Shown piece after piece: positions 11,620 through 25,247 of a stretch of 64,000 nucleotides of DNA (positions within the stretch are counted from its first letter, which is position 1; the number at the start of each line of letters is the position of its first letter). The notes under the pieces were generated by a model. That model was not told the origin of the DNA, searched no databases, and saw only the letters and a program-made list of their open reading frames with translations. The DNA comes from Lateolabrax maculatus (taxonomy: Eukaryota > Chordata > Actinopteri > Acropomatiformes > Lateolabracidae), in the NCBI GenBank assembly GCA_031216445.1, contig CM062218.1:11610501-11674500 (forward strand), read 5' to 3'. The translations under genes were made by a program, and so were the position numbers.

Positions 11620-12505
11620 CCAGTGAACTGTGACATCAAACATTCAGACTTTGCTCCACTGGCCTTATTTCAGTTAACTTTTGTTGCTGGATGAATATTA
11701 ATGGCTACAAATATTCATTATTTAATCAGAAAAAATTTTCAAAGTTTGTTCTCAATACCTCAAGTGTGTGTTGAAGTTGAAATTTTAAGGCCCCTAATTT
11801 TCTCACGTTTTCTGGAAAAAACTAAAACTGCAAAAGCTCCATTTTAACTCACGCAAGTATTTATTCATTATTGGATTTTTTTGTTTTTCATTAATGTTGA
11901 ATTGTATCTTTGTCTGTAGCCAAATTTCAAATTTTTGCATGTTCATCTCACCTGCCCTGCACTCACTAAAATATTCTCCTGATATGTTTGCAATTAACAC
12001 AATTGATTAATTGGAAGTTTATCAACTGAACACTGTGTAGCATCAAATTCTATAGTTCCTTTCAGGAAATGTCATGGACATTATTAGTAAATGATTCAGA
12101 AATTATGGAACCATAAAATACAGCGTTACCAGTAACAATTTAAGCAAGACTATGTTACTGTTGTAAGAAGAAATAACGCTTTTCTGCTTTTGAATGTATA
12201 GTTGAATTAATTGGCAAACAAATGCACCCTTATTCATTTGAATACACTCAGGGGTTTTCCTGCTACGGCCCATTTTTTGGCTGATACGACCAGTTATGGT
12301 CATGGTAGCTACTGCTAATACATCATTCAATCAAGTTTTTGACCTTTTTAAACAGTATATTCGTGTGTTAAAAGTGTATTTCCTCTTATAGAAGCGTGTG
12401 AATGCAAGCCAAGATGACTCTCTGCTCTCTGTGTACAACTTTGGAAAAACACCCTACATCCTGAGATACACACAGGCCACTGGCCAGCTTAAAACTAGGG
12501 CTGAA
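11620..12505. other. Non-coding stretch, nothing recognised
   Basis: A/T-rich sequence with no long open frame, splice-ready exon or TE signature that I can support. Confidence 0.55.
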
Positions 12506-14170
12506 AGTGTGTGTGTGCGTGCGTGCGTGTGTGTGTGTAAAGACTCGCAGTTGTATCTGGTCACAGAGGCGGCGTTACTGTAGCACCTAACAATGACAAG
12601 AGCCAAGATGTCTGCTTGATTGGTTTTTAAAAGACCCACCCAAGAGACTGTTGTCCAGCCCTATTGGCTCCCAATTGTGTGTGTGTGTGTGTGTCGCCAG
12701 GCTCAGTATCCCCTGGGTCACCAAGCCCTAAATTCAGGCCAATGTTATCCTGCATGGCACTGCTTCCTGCTGCAGCCACTCAATACAGCGCTGATTATTG
12801 AACGTAACAATCAAAGAACATAAAAAGCCAACAACATGCACACATGGACAACAAGGGGACACACAAACACACACAAGTACACACACACACACGCACACAC
12901 ACACACTAGCAGCATGTGTAAACAATAGCGTGAAGCCTTTGCTCCAGTCCTCTTCCTCATAGTAAGAACCTCATAGACTCTTTCTTACCCACACAGAAAT
13001 GTATAAACACATAGACCTACATCTATAGCTGATCATATGGACAGATAGAGGTTCATATAGATATTTGTCCAATTCATTTTAAATCAGACTGGTGACTGGT
13101 TAGTGGTATGTGTTGCCATGGTGACAGGCTGCTACGTTACAGGTGTGAAAAGGTAACAAAGGCAAAGAAATATTTATAGAAATAGGTGCGAAGTTGAGAT
13201 GAGACACAACTCTTCAGATTTTCAGTTGACAAACGTAGTACAGCAAAGGTTGACAGTACTTGCAAAAAAAAATGTTGTTGTATCAACAATTATTTCCCAG
13301 CACGCGACAACTACACCTCCGATGAGGCTCTGAAAGTGTTATACCCATTTGAAGAGTAGTTGTTTAATGCTGGACAATGCTTGACACAGTCTTGCTCTAC
13401 TGCATCTCTGTTAGAATTGTTCAAAATAGCTCAAACACACTCTCAAACCCACAAACACACAAATACACCACATGCAAAATGTGACTCTGTTGACTCAGTT
13501 TATCGGAACAGATATTTGCTTATAAATTTCCAGAGAGAGCACCCATGGTCACGGAAAGAATCTCACCCATTTTTGTTGGTACGTGTTGTTTGGAAATCAA
13601 CCTTGCGACCTGTGCACTCCTCTTGCAACTTCACAAGTTTCAGTCTGCCAGACAATTACACTGACAGGAGGATTTATGTTGTAAAGGGTTGGGTGAAATC
13701 AAAAGGCACGTGTAATGAAATTAGTTTTTTTTCCCTGGGAGCGACAGAGGACACTGAAACCATAACAAGGTTTGCACTGAACACTGAGTCACTTATTTAT
13801 AAGTCAACTTGTTTCTCTTCTGAAGGCCCGTTGGCTCCTTTCCTAGTGTCTTGTACACACACACAAACACACACGCACACGCACGCGTGCGCACACACAC
13901 ACACCAGACACACCCACACGTTTGCATATGCACTGATAGCAGCCACGCAGACATGAGCAGACACACGAACACACACCCCCGCATGCTCAGACACAGGTAC
14001 GCTCACGTACACACACACGGACACACACACGCATGTCGAGGAGCTCCTGTTTTCCCACCAGCTCGAGCTTGTGGGAAAATCCTTGCTGGTCAGTAATTGA
14101 TTCCGCCCTGCCAGCTCCATTAGTTTGCAACACAGTCTCACACACACATGCACACACACACAGATACACA
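12506..14170. repeat. Region of scattered short CA/GT tracts
   Basis: Tracts at about 12508-12538 (GT with GC steps), 12677-12692 (GT), 12860-12905 (CA), 13855-13905 (CA with CG steps) and 13990-14170 (interrupted CA). Reading frames across them, including a 198-codon one at 13360-13956, are low-complexity and not accepted as genes. Confidence 0.8.
13112..13125. promoter_or_regulatory. RFX X-box-like motif
   Basis: GTTGCCATGGTGAC fits the RFX X-box palindrome (GTTNCC-NN-GGNAAC) with one mismatch in the right half. The flank (gctgctacgttac...ggtgtgaaa) resembles that of 27090-27102, so the site may belong to a dispersed element. Confidence 0.4.
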
Positions 14171-14399
14171 CAGGGCGAGATAAAGACTGCGCAGACGTGC
14201 TCTCTTCCTATTTGTCATGCTCCCTTTTTTAACTTTTGTGTTTGTTTTCCGACTAAGTTTGTCTCTCAGTTTCTCTTTAGAGAGATTAAACATTATTATT
14301 TTAAAGGTATTTTTAGGGCATTGTATGCCTTTATTAGACAGACTGTCTCATCAAAAGCCCCAAAACAACATATTTTTATGTTCAAGTGACCAAGCCCTC

Positions 14400-17229
14400 T
14401 AGAGGATGATAGAATTAGGAGTCAGGTGATGTTATAGAGCCACAGTGTCCGCAGAGGGAGGAGACAACTGTTTGTTTGGTTTCTTTTAAGATCAGAATTG
14501 TTCCCTAACCTCAACCAAGTGGTGTTAATTGCGTCAATAGTGATTTGTAATTTTCCAATAGGGGCATCTGATCAGAAGATACTTCCATGTGTCATTCATA
14601 GGATAGTTACTGTACAAATGACACATAGAGTCGTTCAATTTGGAGGAAGGAAATGAGTGGAGAGAAGGCAAACCAGGGATGTTTATTTCTGACAATCAGA
14701 GCTATTTTGATCAATTAATGTTCTAATCATATATCTGATGGCAGAAGTGATGAAGCTTGAGGCAGGATTCATCAGCCCTGCATCATTCTATATAAATGAG
14801 TCCCTCTTTATTCTTATCTCCCACTCCCTTTCTCTCTTCTCCCCCCTATTTTCTTCCTTCCCACTTCCCCCCTTAATCAGAGTGACAGTGTGTGTTGGTT
14901 TTCTACCGTTCTGCCACCTGCTACACACAGACACTTTGACCTTTACACCCACTCCCCCAACAAGCCCTGCACAACCACCAGCGCACACCATGTGCACAAA
15001 CACACAGACAAAAAACCCACTCATATACTGGAAGTGTACACCCACATGCCTTTCACGTACACACAATTGCCACTTTTTCTTATCATCGCCGTTCCAACCC
15101 CTCCCTTTTATTATCACACAGCCCGAGGCCCTGCAGCATCCAGTCTGGCTTCCATTCAGCACTTCCTATCCCCGATGAACAGCCATTTACCATTCACTTC
15201 ACCGTTATCAATAACCATCATCACCATTATTACCACGACTCCTCCACTTCAAAGGCCTCATCAAAGCCATCTCATCAGGGAGAACTTTCACATGGGATAC
15301 AGATTTCTATTTTGATGTTTTCACGTACAAAAACAGCAAACAACAAAGATAACTGTTTTAATTTTGGCATTCATTTTGTGAGTTATCTGCTGTTTGAAGC
15401 ATGTGACGCCCTAGTCTTGTAAGAAGATTACTCACTTGAGAAGAAAGAGACTTGAAAGTTAAACTTACAATAATAAGGTACATGACTGACAGTGGTAGTT
15501 TGAAATTTAGACTTTTAATATTTAATGTCAGGTTATCTTCTGTAGTGTTTTGGGGGTTTGAATTTAAGAAGTCCATTATATTAAGGTTAAAGTGCTGTTG
15601 TGTTTAGTCCTGAAATGTGTCCATTGAGTACAGAGTATTGAACACTATCATGACCAAAACATTGGCATTGAATGTCTGGTCAGTAGTCTTGTTTACTTAT
15701 TGTTTATCCGATTGTTCTTTATTGTAAATCATAATCAAAATCATAATTTGCCAGTTTTAGACTGTATTTTATTCAGGCAAAGCTGTTGACTGACTGCTTC
15801 TGTTTATACTATATGTAACATTTCAGAACCCTTGCCTCTTTTGATAAATGAAAAAAGGATATTCCTCGAAGCAAGGTATCAAAGAAGTTGGTTTTGGGAT
15901 CAGTGCTAAAACTGTAGTGGTAATGGTATCAAAACAATTATCAAGCCCTAATTGTGTCTCCAGCAAATGATAAAAACAAAGATAACGGACTACAAATTGG
16001 CTCATCAAAATGTGATAAAATGTCCAATTAAAGTCCCAGATTGAAAATGCACTGATGTCAATTAATAGTAACCATTTGCAAAGTCAATCATTCTTAAAAG
16101 CTTCAATCCTGCATTGTTTACATCCATGTTTACTTGCTTGCACTCTTCTTCTCCACTGCCTGTGCTGGTGCACTGCTGTGCTTCTTGACATGTAAATGCC
16201 ACCTGTCGATCAGTGGAATAGTAGAAAACCTTTTGCAGGTATATGTTTTGTGGTCTTGTGCATATGCAAGAGAAAACGGGAACCCATAAGTAAAAACATG
16301 GCTCAGTAGAGCAACTATTGGCCAAAAACTCCACAGGGTACTTTAAAAGTAACAAATATTAAGAGTAAATCATAACATTACATTTACCTATAATTATGCT
16401 CGACGGGTTACACATATCTAATAATTTTAGGAGATGGTGTAATTGCTTTTGCCACATTCTTCTTTTTTACATCATCAGTTAAAATACTGTTTTTCTTGTC
16501 ATTTATTGCACAGTTTAGCTTACTGTAAAGTTTAAGACACATTTATCCCAGTTAGAAGCACTGTTTATAGTACTTAATTTATCAGTGGATGCACAGTGAC
16601 ATGAAGGAACAGTGGTGTGTGTGTTTCTGTGTGTGGGTTTGGTCTGGGCACTGGGGTGTGGTAATGTGGTCACTCCTCTGCATGTGACTGTTGTACATAC
16701 ATCAGTTTAGACATGTGAACCTACACAGTGAAAGGTGTAGAGCGCTGTCCGTGTGTGTGTGCCTGTGTCTGACAGGGTGTGTGTGATGTTTAGGGAAGGT
16801 GGGTAATTATGTCAATTATACTGCTGTCATGACGAGGTCAAACACACACACACACACACACGCACGCACGCACGTAGACACACTCACACACTTTGGTCTG
16901 CCTGTGCTCTCCATTTGTTAGCTGTGAAATATTAATCACAGTCAGCTGCCAACCTGACAGGAAAGGATGCAGGGCATGAAACCTTCCACGCCACACGCAC
17001 ACACATAAACCTGCGTCGCAAGGACATGTACACATTCACATGCATATCAGTAACAGGTTCTTCACCACACACACACACACACCCTCCATTCCTTATCAGT
17101 CTCAACTCCTCTCGCCTAGGCATCTGTGAGTCTCTGGGTCCCAGCTGTCTGAGGGATTATAACAATCGAAGGATGATCCTTGAGAGCAGTGTGTTCATTG
17201 ACCCGTTATAACCACCCTGATGAGAGAAA

Positions 17230-17232
<3 letters not shown>
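14400..17232. other. Non-coding stretch with a few short CA tracts
   Basis: No gene recognised. Short CA tracts lie at 16843-16862 and 17066-17083. A C/T-rich stretch at 14810-15180 gives a 146-codon open frame rich in Pro, Ser, Phe and Leu that does not look like a protein. The part around 15880-15955 (ggtatcaaag...ggtatcaaaac) looks like a worn interspersed repeat. Confidence 0.55.

Positions 17233-17294
<62 letters not shown>
17233..17294. repeat. (AT)n microsatellite, ~31 units
   Basis: 62 bp of uninterrupted AT. It is self-complementary, so it can extrude as a cruciform. Confidence 0.97.
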
Positions 17295-17299
<5 letters not shown>

Positions 17300-18647
17300 T
17301 TTACTGTAGCCAAACACCACTATGCCTTGTCAAATCCTAACCCAGCTCTGCTTTAAAGGATAGCACCATGTTTTTCCATTCTCTGATGAAAAACGAAAAA
17401 TGAAATGAAAAATGAATTCATGCTTACATAAATACCATAAGCTTTTAAAATCATGAAGGCTTTTTCCTGTCTTGCCGGTGGCTACTTGTTTCAGTGTATG
17501 AAAATAAACTTACAGAGACTTGAAAGACGCTTGCGATGAGTAATCCATCACTATAAGCACTGACTCTGCTTTATTTATTGTTTTATCAGTTTAAATCTTT
17601 TGTTAAAGATGTGTAGTGTGTAGTTTCTCTTCATGTGCACGTCAGCCCAGTATTCCCAGGAATAACGTTCATATTAAACTAATCCACACAGGAAACAAAC
17701 TTTATCAAAGTTTAAAGTAAGGCTATGGACGTCATAGTGGTGGATGGGTGTGTAGTATGTTCTAATCTTGTTCACAATCTTCACCTGCAATTATTGTTTT
17801 TTTTTTCAAACTGCAACCACAATCTTTCCCTGATTTGCCTTTTTTGCCTTACATGCCTTACCAGTTTTTTTTGTTTTTTTTTGTGTGTGTGTGCCATAAT
17901 CACAAATCTTTCCCTAACCTTAGCCATATACCATATTTGCCTTTCACATATATTGTTGGGAGAAAGACATTTAAAAACAGTGGCACTGAATGTTAAATGT
18001 GTCAGATGTTCATGAACATAATCAGTTTTGCAGAATCATCCAAAATCGAATCGTTCTTCTTTTATGATAAGGCAACATAGATAATATGAATTCAATGGTT
18101 TCTTGCATTAAAAGGTTTCAACTGCATTATAACCAGTTTGAAAATTCTGCAAGTTAGCTTTAAAATAGTGCTGACATGAACTTAAACCTGCAGCTGACTG
18201 GAAGGTAGGAAAAAAAGCCTTTGTCACTCCAGAAAAAAAACATACATTATGCTTTGTAAAATGGTTTGCAGTAATGTTCACAATTTGTAGTTAATGGCCT
18301 TTAACATTAAACACACTGTTATGGTCCCTTGAAGTGGTGTGGAGGTATCCTAGGTGACCGGCTCCGCTCCACCTCAAAAAAAATATATATGTGAAGCCAC
18401 ATGTAGAGCTGACTGCAGAGGGCTGCGGCATATACTGTAGCTACCGCCACATGCCCCTTTTCACAGCGTGTGACGTGGGAACAACCAAGGCTGTTTTAAA
18501 TCACCGGCCTAACCACATAACCACTGGCTGCCCAGCCGGGAGGGGGGTTCCTGGATACTTAGCATTCCTGAAGTGACTGAGGACTATGAGAACCAAAAGA
18601 CATGGGACAAAATTTGTTAGGTCTTTAAAGGCTGAAAAAGACTGACA

Positions 18648-18649
<2 letters not shown>
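17295..18649. other. Non-coding stretch, nothing recognised
   Basis: Unique-looking A/T-rich sequence with no supported gene or repeat family. Confidence 0.55.

Positions 18650-18694
<45 letters not shown>
18650..18694. repeat. (GT)n microsatellite
   Basis: About 22 uninterrupted units. Confidence 0.96.
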
Positions 18695-18695
<1 letters not shown>

Positions 18696-19773
18696 ATGAA
18701 TGCAAATGTGACATTCATATGAGCAAGCCTGCACATTTACTATGTATGTCTTTTGTGTAATACTGCGGCTACTGTTTGTGTGTACTTTTTCCGAGTATTC
18801 AGCAAAACCAGGCTTACAATTTCGAGACCACCACTTTACAGCATGTTAATTCAGCCGACGCTAATTCATGAATTGGTTGAAAACCCTCTCCGTGGCTGAC
18901 TTTTGAATGTTTCTGGCCTTGTTTTAAATCAAGAATCCTGTAAAGTGGTGTAACTGGTGGCTGTATACATGATATTGTGCTAAAAGACTGAGATTAAATC
19001 ACCGTTAAAGACCTGGAAATAAAGAAACAGGATTGTTCTTAGAGCGCCGTAGAGCCAGTCTTAGTATTACAAGTATGATAACATTTGTAAACATAACTGA
19101 TAAACTGTGCTCCTTAATGGCTTTGGAAGTAATGCAGTATTACTGTAGCTGGTAAGCTTATGTTAAACCAGGTAAACAAACTGTTTAATCCATTCCTTAC
19201 ACCTTTTGCCTCTCTCTTACTACAGTCTCACGCTCACGATTTCGACATGTGGATAAATCCAAAGCTTCACTATCCTGGTTACGGTTGCTCCGCTGTGTTT
19301 GGGCTATTGCTCTTCGCTGGAGGGGTTTAGAGGAACATCAATTAGACTAATGAGTGGAGTCTTTTACCCTTTTGGTCTCTTTGTCATTTTCAACACTCAC
19401 TCATCATTACAGCATAGGTCAGGACAATGATCTAATGAAGTGTGTGTGTGCGCATCAAATGCTCAGATGTTTTCTTTTATGTGTATTTGTGTACACTTTG
19501 CCCGCTTACGTGCATTTACGACATTCCATGCTGAGCGTTGTGGGTGTCTTCCCATTGATGTCTAATCATCGTTTAACCATTACTGAGGGGGGTAACTGGC
19601 CCGCTGGGGTCCTGACAGCTGAGTGCGCCCACTTTCCCATGCTGTCAGGGGTTAAAGGTCACCGTGCAGCTACTGCCGCAGTTGTTACGACCCCTCGCAC
19701 ACAAGGCCTCTCCTGTGTGGCTCTACGCATTACTGGTTGCATGCGGCTGAAACAGGAGAGGCAATGAGGGGCC

Positions 19774-19774
<1 letters not shown>

Positions 19775-19814
<40 letters not shown>
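19775..19814. repeat. (TG)n microsatellite
   Basis: About 20 uninterrupted units. Confidence 0.96.
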
Positions 19815-19816
<2 letters not shown>

Positions 19817-21959
19817 AATGTAACACAACAACGACTTGCTCAAACCAGGGCTTGCAATGGTCGTTCGAACATGTATGTGTGTGCAAGGCAACTGGTAGCC
19901 TCAGTAACCATGAACATGGCCTTGGTCTGTGAGTCCTCCTGTTTGTTTAAATTGAATGACATACTGTGTGTGTATGTATGCGTCTATGTGTGTGTGTGTA
20001 TCCTTCCCTGCAGGTCTTTGAACTGTTGGCATTCGGTATTCAAAGCTTCCTGCTTTTCTTCCAGATGAAAATACGCCGACCTTCATTTGTTTTTCTTACC
20101 AGCCTTGTTTAGGTGGCCATATCTCCACTCCTGGGGCGAAAAAAGAAAAACAATTTTGTTCAAAGTTCAAAAACACCCGTCAAACTCAGACTTGACATGG
20201 CACACTTGAACTCTTTTCAATTCTCCCTCCGTTCCGTTGGGGAAGATTTTGAAACAAAAGGGCGGATAATCAGTGCAGGTGCAGGTGAGGTTTTCGTTAC
20301 TGGCACCATGTTTCCTGCCAGGTGGACGACAGTAGATTGGTGCTGTATGAGATGCGTTTTAGGCTCTTCTGTGTACTTTGTTAAGCTCTTTTGGCACCCA
20401 GGAAAGCAGTGTGTGTGGAGCTTTTGATGTTGCCTTTCCACCCAAAGGGCAAACTATCAAGGCCCCAAAGCTCTCTCACCTCATCTCCACCGTGGCTGCA
20501 TGTAGGATCTTGAATCAGATTGAAATTGTTTTCTCTAGAGCTGCCAATAAGTTAAAACTCAAGTGAGTACTCAGATAAAAATGTATGTATCGCTGCAGGC
20601 TGCATTAAGATAATTTAACAAAATCTTCTTTATTACTCTGGGACAAAACACCCTTTGATAAAACACTAAATAAAGCCTTGCTTGCTTTATCACATTATCA
20701 AACGCTGACTGTGAGAGGAAGGTGGCTTTTGGCAGCCAAGCAACACCGCACATCAATTTGGATGTTTGCAAAAACGGGTTGATTGTTAACGTGTTGGGAG
20801 GCAGCTTCAGAAAGGCTTTCAGGCCTTAGTCTCAATGCTGCAGTGTTAAACTGTGTTGTAATCCCACAGTGTTTAGCTGTGATCCGGCTGGATTTAGTCA
20901 GCTAAAGCTGAGCAGCGGTGCAGGTGCCGTCTGATAAAACCTGGGATTCACACAGATAATGAGAAAGTATGTAACCCTAGATGAGTTTTATTACCTGGGT
21001 GTATTTGTGTTAGCTTACTTGGAGACTTAAGATCGAGGTAATTTGTCAAACTGCTAGTGGTGAAATTTTGGTCTTAAATTAAAAAATCCTTCACTTTTAC
21101 TGTTGCATGCAACTTTAAGAATACACAGGTGATCACACACCGTTGAAAATGTGTTTTAGAGTGATTGTATGAATTTGTTATAATACTAAAGTTATTTATG
21201 AAAAGGTTGTTAAACATCCAATAAATCACTTCATCATTTCCGTGAGCCCCATCAACCAATTATTTTCAAAGGAAAAACAACCTTACAGAAACCCCTCAGG
21301 GGGCAGAAACCCGAAGCTTGTGAGAGGGAGTTTCAAAAACAATTATAGTGTATGCGTAAAGGTTTTACATCTTAAAAATAACCCCCCAAAAAATCACACG
21401 TACTTTGAATCTCTTACATAACTCTAACATAACACAACACAAAATTCATCCAAATAATTAAGAGATGATAGGATCTTGGCCTTAAGTAATAAATTATTGG
21501 ATGTGATAATCTTCACTTGATGAATGTCTTTATTGTGACGTAACAAATGGAGATAATTGGATTAAAAACAAAAAGGGAAAGTCTGTTGTGATTAAGAATG
21601 AAAGAATGGTAATGGGTGAAACCGAAAGAGTTCAAAGATTATTAGAATAAAAAGTGAAGGATATAAATTGTCTTTACCATCAGATGGATTTTACAGTAAA
21701 TGTATTGTGGATAATTAAGAATATGAATGTGAACCAGGAAACTGTGGAAGACAGGAAAGGATAGAGAAGGAAGAGAAGGAAAAGGAAAGGTGAGAATGGC
21801 AGATAAACAAAAAGTGCAATCTGAGAAAACTGCGAGGACAAAGACAGAGGATCGGACAGAAACTCCAGGGCATCTTTCCCATCCCTTTGAGAAAGTGTAT
21901 TGTAGACAGTAATCCCATGTTATGACAGTGACATAGTCCATCTCTCCCTCCTTCCCACA
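19815..21959. other. Non-coding stretch, nothing recognised
   Basis: No supported exon. The end (ctctccctccttcccacag, 21941-21959 area) is a strong 3' splice site pattern leading into the exon-like block at 21961. Confidence 0.5.
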
Positions 21960-21960
21960 G

Positions 21961-22260
21961 GTTGGAGGGATGAGTCAGACCGCAAGGAAAACAAAGCAGC
22001 AGGCAGGAACCTGCAAGGATTACACTCTCATCATGTGGAAACTAGACACCGCAACCGGAGCTACTGCAGCCTGCTCACTGACAACATCCACTGTACTACT
22101 GTACTCCTGTCTGACTGGCTCTGTGTGTGTGTGTGGGTGTGTGTGTGCGTGTAGTCATACTGTCAGTCATCTGTGTATTCTCTCTATATTGATTTGAACC
22201 AAATCAACCGAGGTGAAAAAACAAAACAAAGCAATAAACAACAAGAGACACATGTTGACT
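21961..22260 (+). other. Terminal-exon-like block (possible lncRNA 3' exon)
   Basis: A strong polypyrimidine tract plus CAG ends at 21960. About 270 bp downstream is AATAAA at 22233-22238 in an A-rich setting. Between them is an open frame of 75 codons from ATG 21970 that runs into GT-repeat sequence and has no recognisable protein content. Together this looks like the last exon of an unrecognised transcript, possibly non-coding. No matching upstream exon was identified. Confidence 0.25.
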
Positions 22261-22309
22261 GGACTGTTGTTTAGTCAGTAATACCACCTTGAGTTATTAC
22301 ATTTTTTAT

Positions 22310-23020
22310 ATTTTCACTTTGTCAAAGGCCCAGTTGATTCTGATTTTCAAGCTGGCAAAAGGAAAAGATCTAGCTGGCTTTGAAAGGGGGTTCATTGTTG
22401 GGGCACGGACGGCAGGAGCTTCTGTCACAGTGACTGCTCAGCTGGCTGGTGTTTCAATAGGAACAGTAACTTAAGTGACATCTGCATTTAGATCTATGAG
22501 AAAGACATCAGTTAATAAGGTCAAAAATTGTGGTTGACAGTGCACATTTGATGACTGTGATGCTCGTGCATTAGTGGGATATGTAAAGAAAAGCAGAAGA
22601 GCAATTCTTCCTCAGGTAACTAAGAAAGTAAAAGCAGGACGTAATCAGACTGTCAGCAACAACAGTCCGTCAACAGTTACATAGAGTGGGATTACAGTAG
22701 GGTTGCAAGTCCATAAACTCCTCATTACAAAGATGAATGCACATTTTAGAGTTCAGAGGAGCAAAAAACCATAGGCCTGGAGGCTATGTTCTGCTGTGGG
22801 GGGCATTTGGCTGGCATGGTTTGGGTCCACCTGACTCATTAGAGGAGAGGATCACTCCAAATCAATCCAAAGTTGTTTTGAGGGGATCACCTTTATCCTA
22901 AAATGAAACATTTCTATCCATGCCAAGGTGCATAGAAGCTGTCCTAGAGGCACATGGTAGCCCAACACCCGACTAAGATACTTTATTTTGTTTTTTCCTT
23001 TAATTTGTCACCCATCTGTA
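22310..23020 (+). pseudogene. Decayed Tc1-like transposase (DNA transposon remnant)
   Basis: The left part translates to KGKDLAGFERGFIVGARTAG, followed by a VTAQLAGVSIGTVT stretch. This matches the helix-turn-helix start of Tc1-like transposases (ERGRIVGL...AG.S...IA..L..S..TV). Further right, in shifted frames with stops, are fragments resembling KTSVNK..NCG and the late WSLCSAVGG/WLAWFG part. A tail near 22950-23010 (cccaacacccgactaagatac...tttaatttgtcaccc) is typical of the 3' end of this group. Stops and frameshifts rule out activity. Clear terminal inverted repeats were not found. Confidence 0.8.
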
Positions 23021-25215
23021 TTTTTCTTTCTCACTAGTAATGGATGTCAAGGTCAAGGTAACCTTAACCTAACGTTCAAATATTATGTACAGTTATCTTT
23101 CACAAGATATCAAGATATATGATGCCTGAAACTCTTGGGTGCATGATCCTCATCACTTGCAGATCTGCACAAAACAATACTAGAAACACGACCAAAACAT
23201 TCAACTTTCCTGAACCTCCCTGTGAGAGAGTAAACCTGCTTTTTTAGACGCTGAAATAACCATGCTCCCAGAAATAGCTGAATAAACTATGAGACAGCAG
23301 CTCTGCAGGGTTTGAAGACCCACATGGCTTTTAAGGAGCGGGGCTTTCCAGGGTGGTTTGCAAAAGTGGACACACTCCCACACACACATACGCTTTCTCC
23401 ATGGTGCATAAGGGTCACGCTTGTCTTATGTAAAACACAGCTACCCACAGAGAACTTCAGGGCCTGCGGCCAACCTGCTCTGATGTCCACATGTGCTCAA
23501 GTAGGGCGTTGTGTGTGTGTTTTCAGAGGGTTTTGTAAGAGCTTGGGAGTGTGTGGCAGTCTGTGAGTGATTGTGTGTGCATGTTTTGTTTTGGTGTAAT
23601 GTGCTTGGCCAGTAAAAGAGCTGTGGCAACAGTAATTAGACGGTGATGGTTTATCAAGGTTCCCACATCACCTCTGTCGCAAACTCTCCTAATATCTTCC
23701 TGGAGTCCTCTTTGGACTGTCGTTGTGGTCTGTGTGTGCGCGTGTGTGTGTTGGGGAGAGACTACATGCACTCCTTTGCCCCCTTGTCTCCTCCTCTCAG
23801 CCAGTGAGTCTGGGACCCGAAGGAAAAGGCCAATTATATAAAAAAAAAAACCCTCTCTCCATCTTTGTTCTGTGGGCATAAACCACTTCTTTGCTTTTTT
23901 TGTTTTCATTCTTTCCCCTTCTTTGGCTTTCTGACATTCCTCATCCATTCCCACCGTCCCTAAAACCCCCACTCTACCCTGTTACTCACACTCACGCACA
24001 CATGCAAGCTCACGCTTTTGGCTTAAAATAGCCACCATGCTTCCTGGTCCTTCATCAGCACCATATCTTATCATATTTGAAAGAAAAACTGGGTGGTGCT
24101 GCTTGTTAGACTGTCTGTTGCTACGGTGATAGCTTTATCCAGGGGTTAATTTAATGTTGACATTTCTGTTGAAAAATGTATATTGTTTCCATATTTCTAA
24201 AATTACCTCTTCTTTTTTTTTAACTCCCTGTAAAGCTTATAGGGCATTAAGTGGATGATACAAAGTAACATTAACATTAACGTTAACTTTCCTGATCTGC
24301 TGCTGTACTTTTTTCTACCTAGTCCCTACATCATAGACATCATTGGAATACAAAAAATTCTGTCCAGAGATAGATGAATGTTTCAGTAAAGACCTGGTCA
24401 AAAAATGTCACCTTGGGGTACATCTGCACCAAATTCAACTTTTGGGAACTTTGATGCGTCAATTGGCGCCGTCAAGCTATCTTGACAGTGTTGACCTCTG
24501 AGGCGAACTGTCTTGTCAGAGTCCAAAATGCAGGACGCTACGGTAGCTTACATCCATTTTTATTGAATTGCCTCTGTCTGAGCTCCACAAAAACAGGAGT
24601 GGTTTGCCCACAGGAGCTGCTGTTACAAATATGTCTTTTGAATAAACTGCGTGGAATTTCTGTCCCACGAGAAACCCAGCTGACCAAGCTAGCAAAGACA
24701 CATGGATGACATTCACTGTGACACTTTCATGTGCGACCGGGCCTCCAAGCTGAGCTCACACGGACGAGACCCTAAAGAAAAAAATAGTGGACCGCTCTGA
24801 TGTTGTCCTTCCAGCTGCTCTCTCACACTCCCAGACAGATTTTCACACAACTTCACTGTACGTGTTTTAATCGTACACGGAGCAGTCTGGAGAGTCTCAC
24901 ACACACACACAGCTCCCGTCTCTGTCTCAAATAAACACACACACCCTCGCGGAGCTAGAATCGCTGCTCAGTGTCCAGCTCTGGGCGGTGTTCCCATCCC
25001 CATGGCCTTTCCCAGCACAGACAATGCTTTGTGTCCCACAAAGGAAGCTCTCATCCAGGCTCTGGGGCCCTGTTTGGCCCTCGGCGGCCCCCCAGACCCC
25101 AGTAAGGCCCCCCGAGTCGCCCCACCACAACCTGCTGAGGTGCCAAGAGGAACATCTGTGTGACTCGGCTGAAGAGACCTTGCTGAAGTTCTCACACTGA
25201 ATGTTTCTTATATTC

Positions 25216-25218
<3 letters not shown>
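23021..25218. other. Non-coding stretch, nothing recognised
   Basis: Short open frames only, on both strands. There are no credible exons, and CA tracts are small (23735-23750, 24897-24910). Confidence 0.55.

Positions 25219-25247
<29 letters not shown>
25219..25247. repeat. (TG)n microsatellite
   Basis: About 14 uninterrupted units. Confidence 0.95.

Noticed and set aside
13360..13956. 198-codon open frame on the + strand
   Set aside because: It ends in CA-repeat translation (HTQTHTHTH), has no splice context or domain, and two opposite-strand frames overlap it. Chance frame in repeat-rich DNA.
14738..15178. 146-codon Pro/Ser/Phe-rich frame
   Set aside because: Produced by a C/T-rich low-complexity tract; an opposite-strand frame of similar length exists; no homology recognised.
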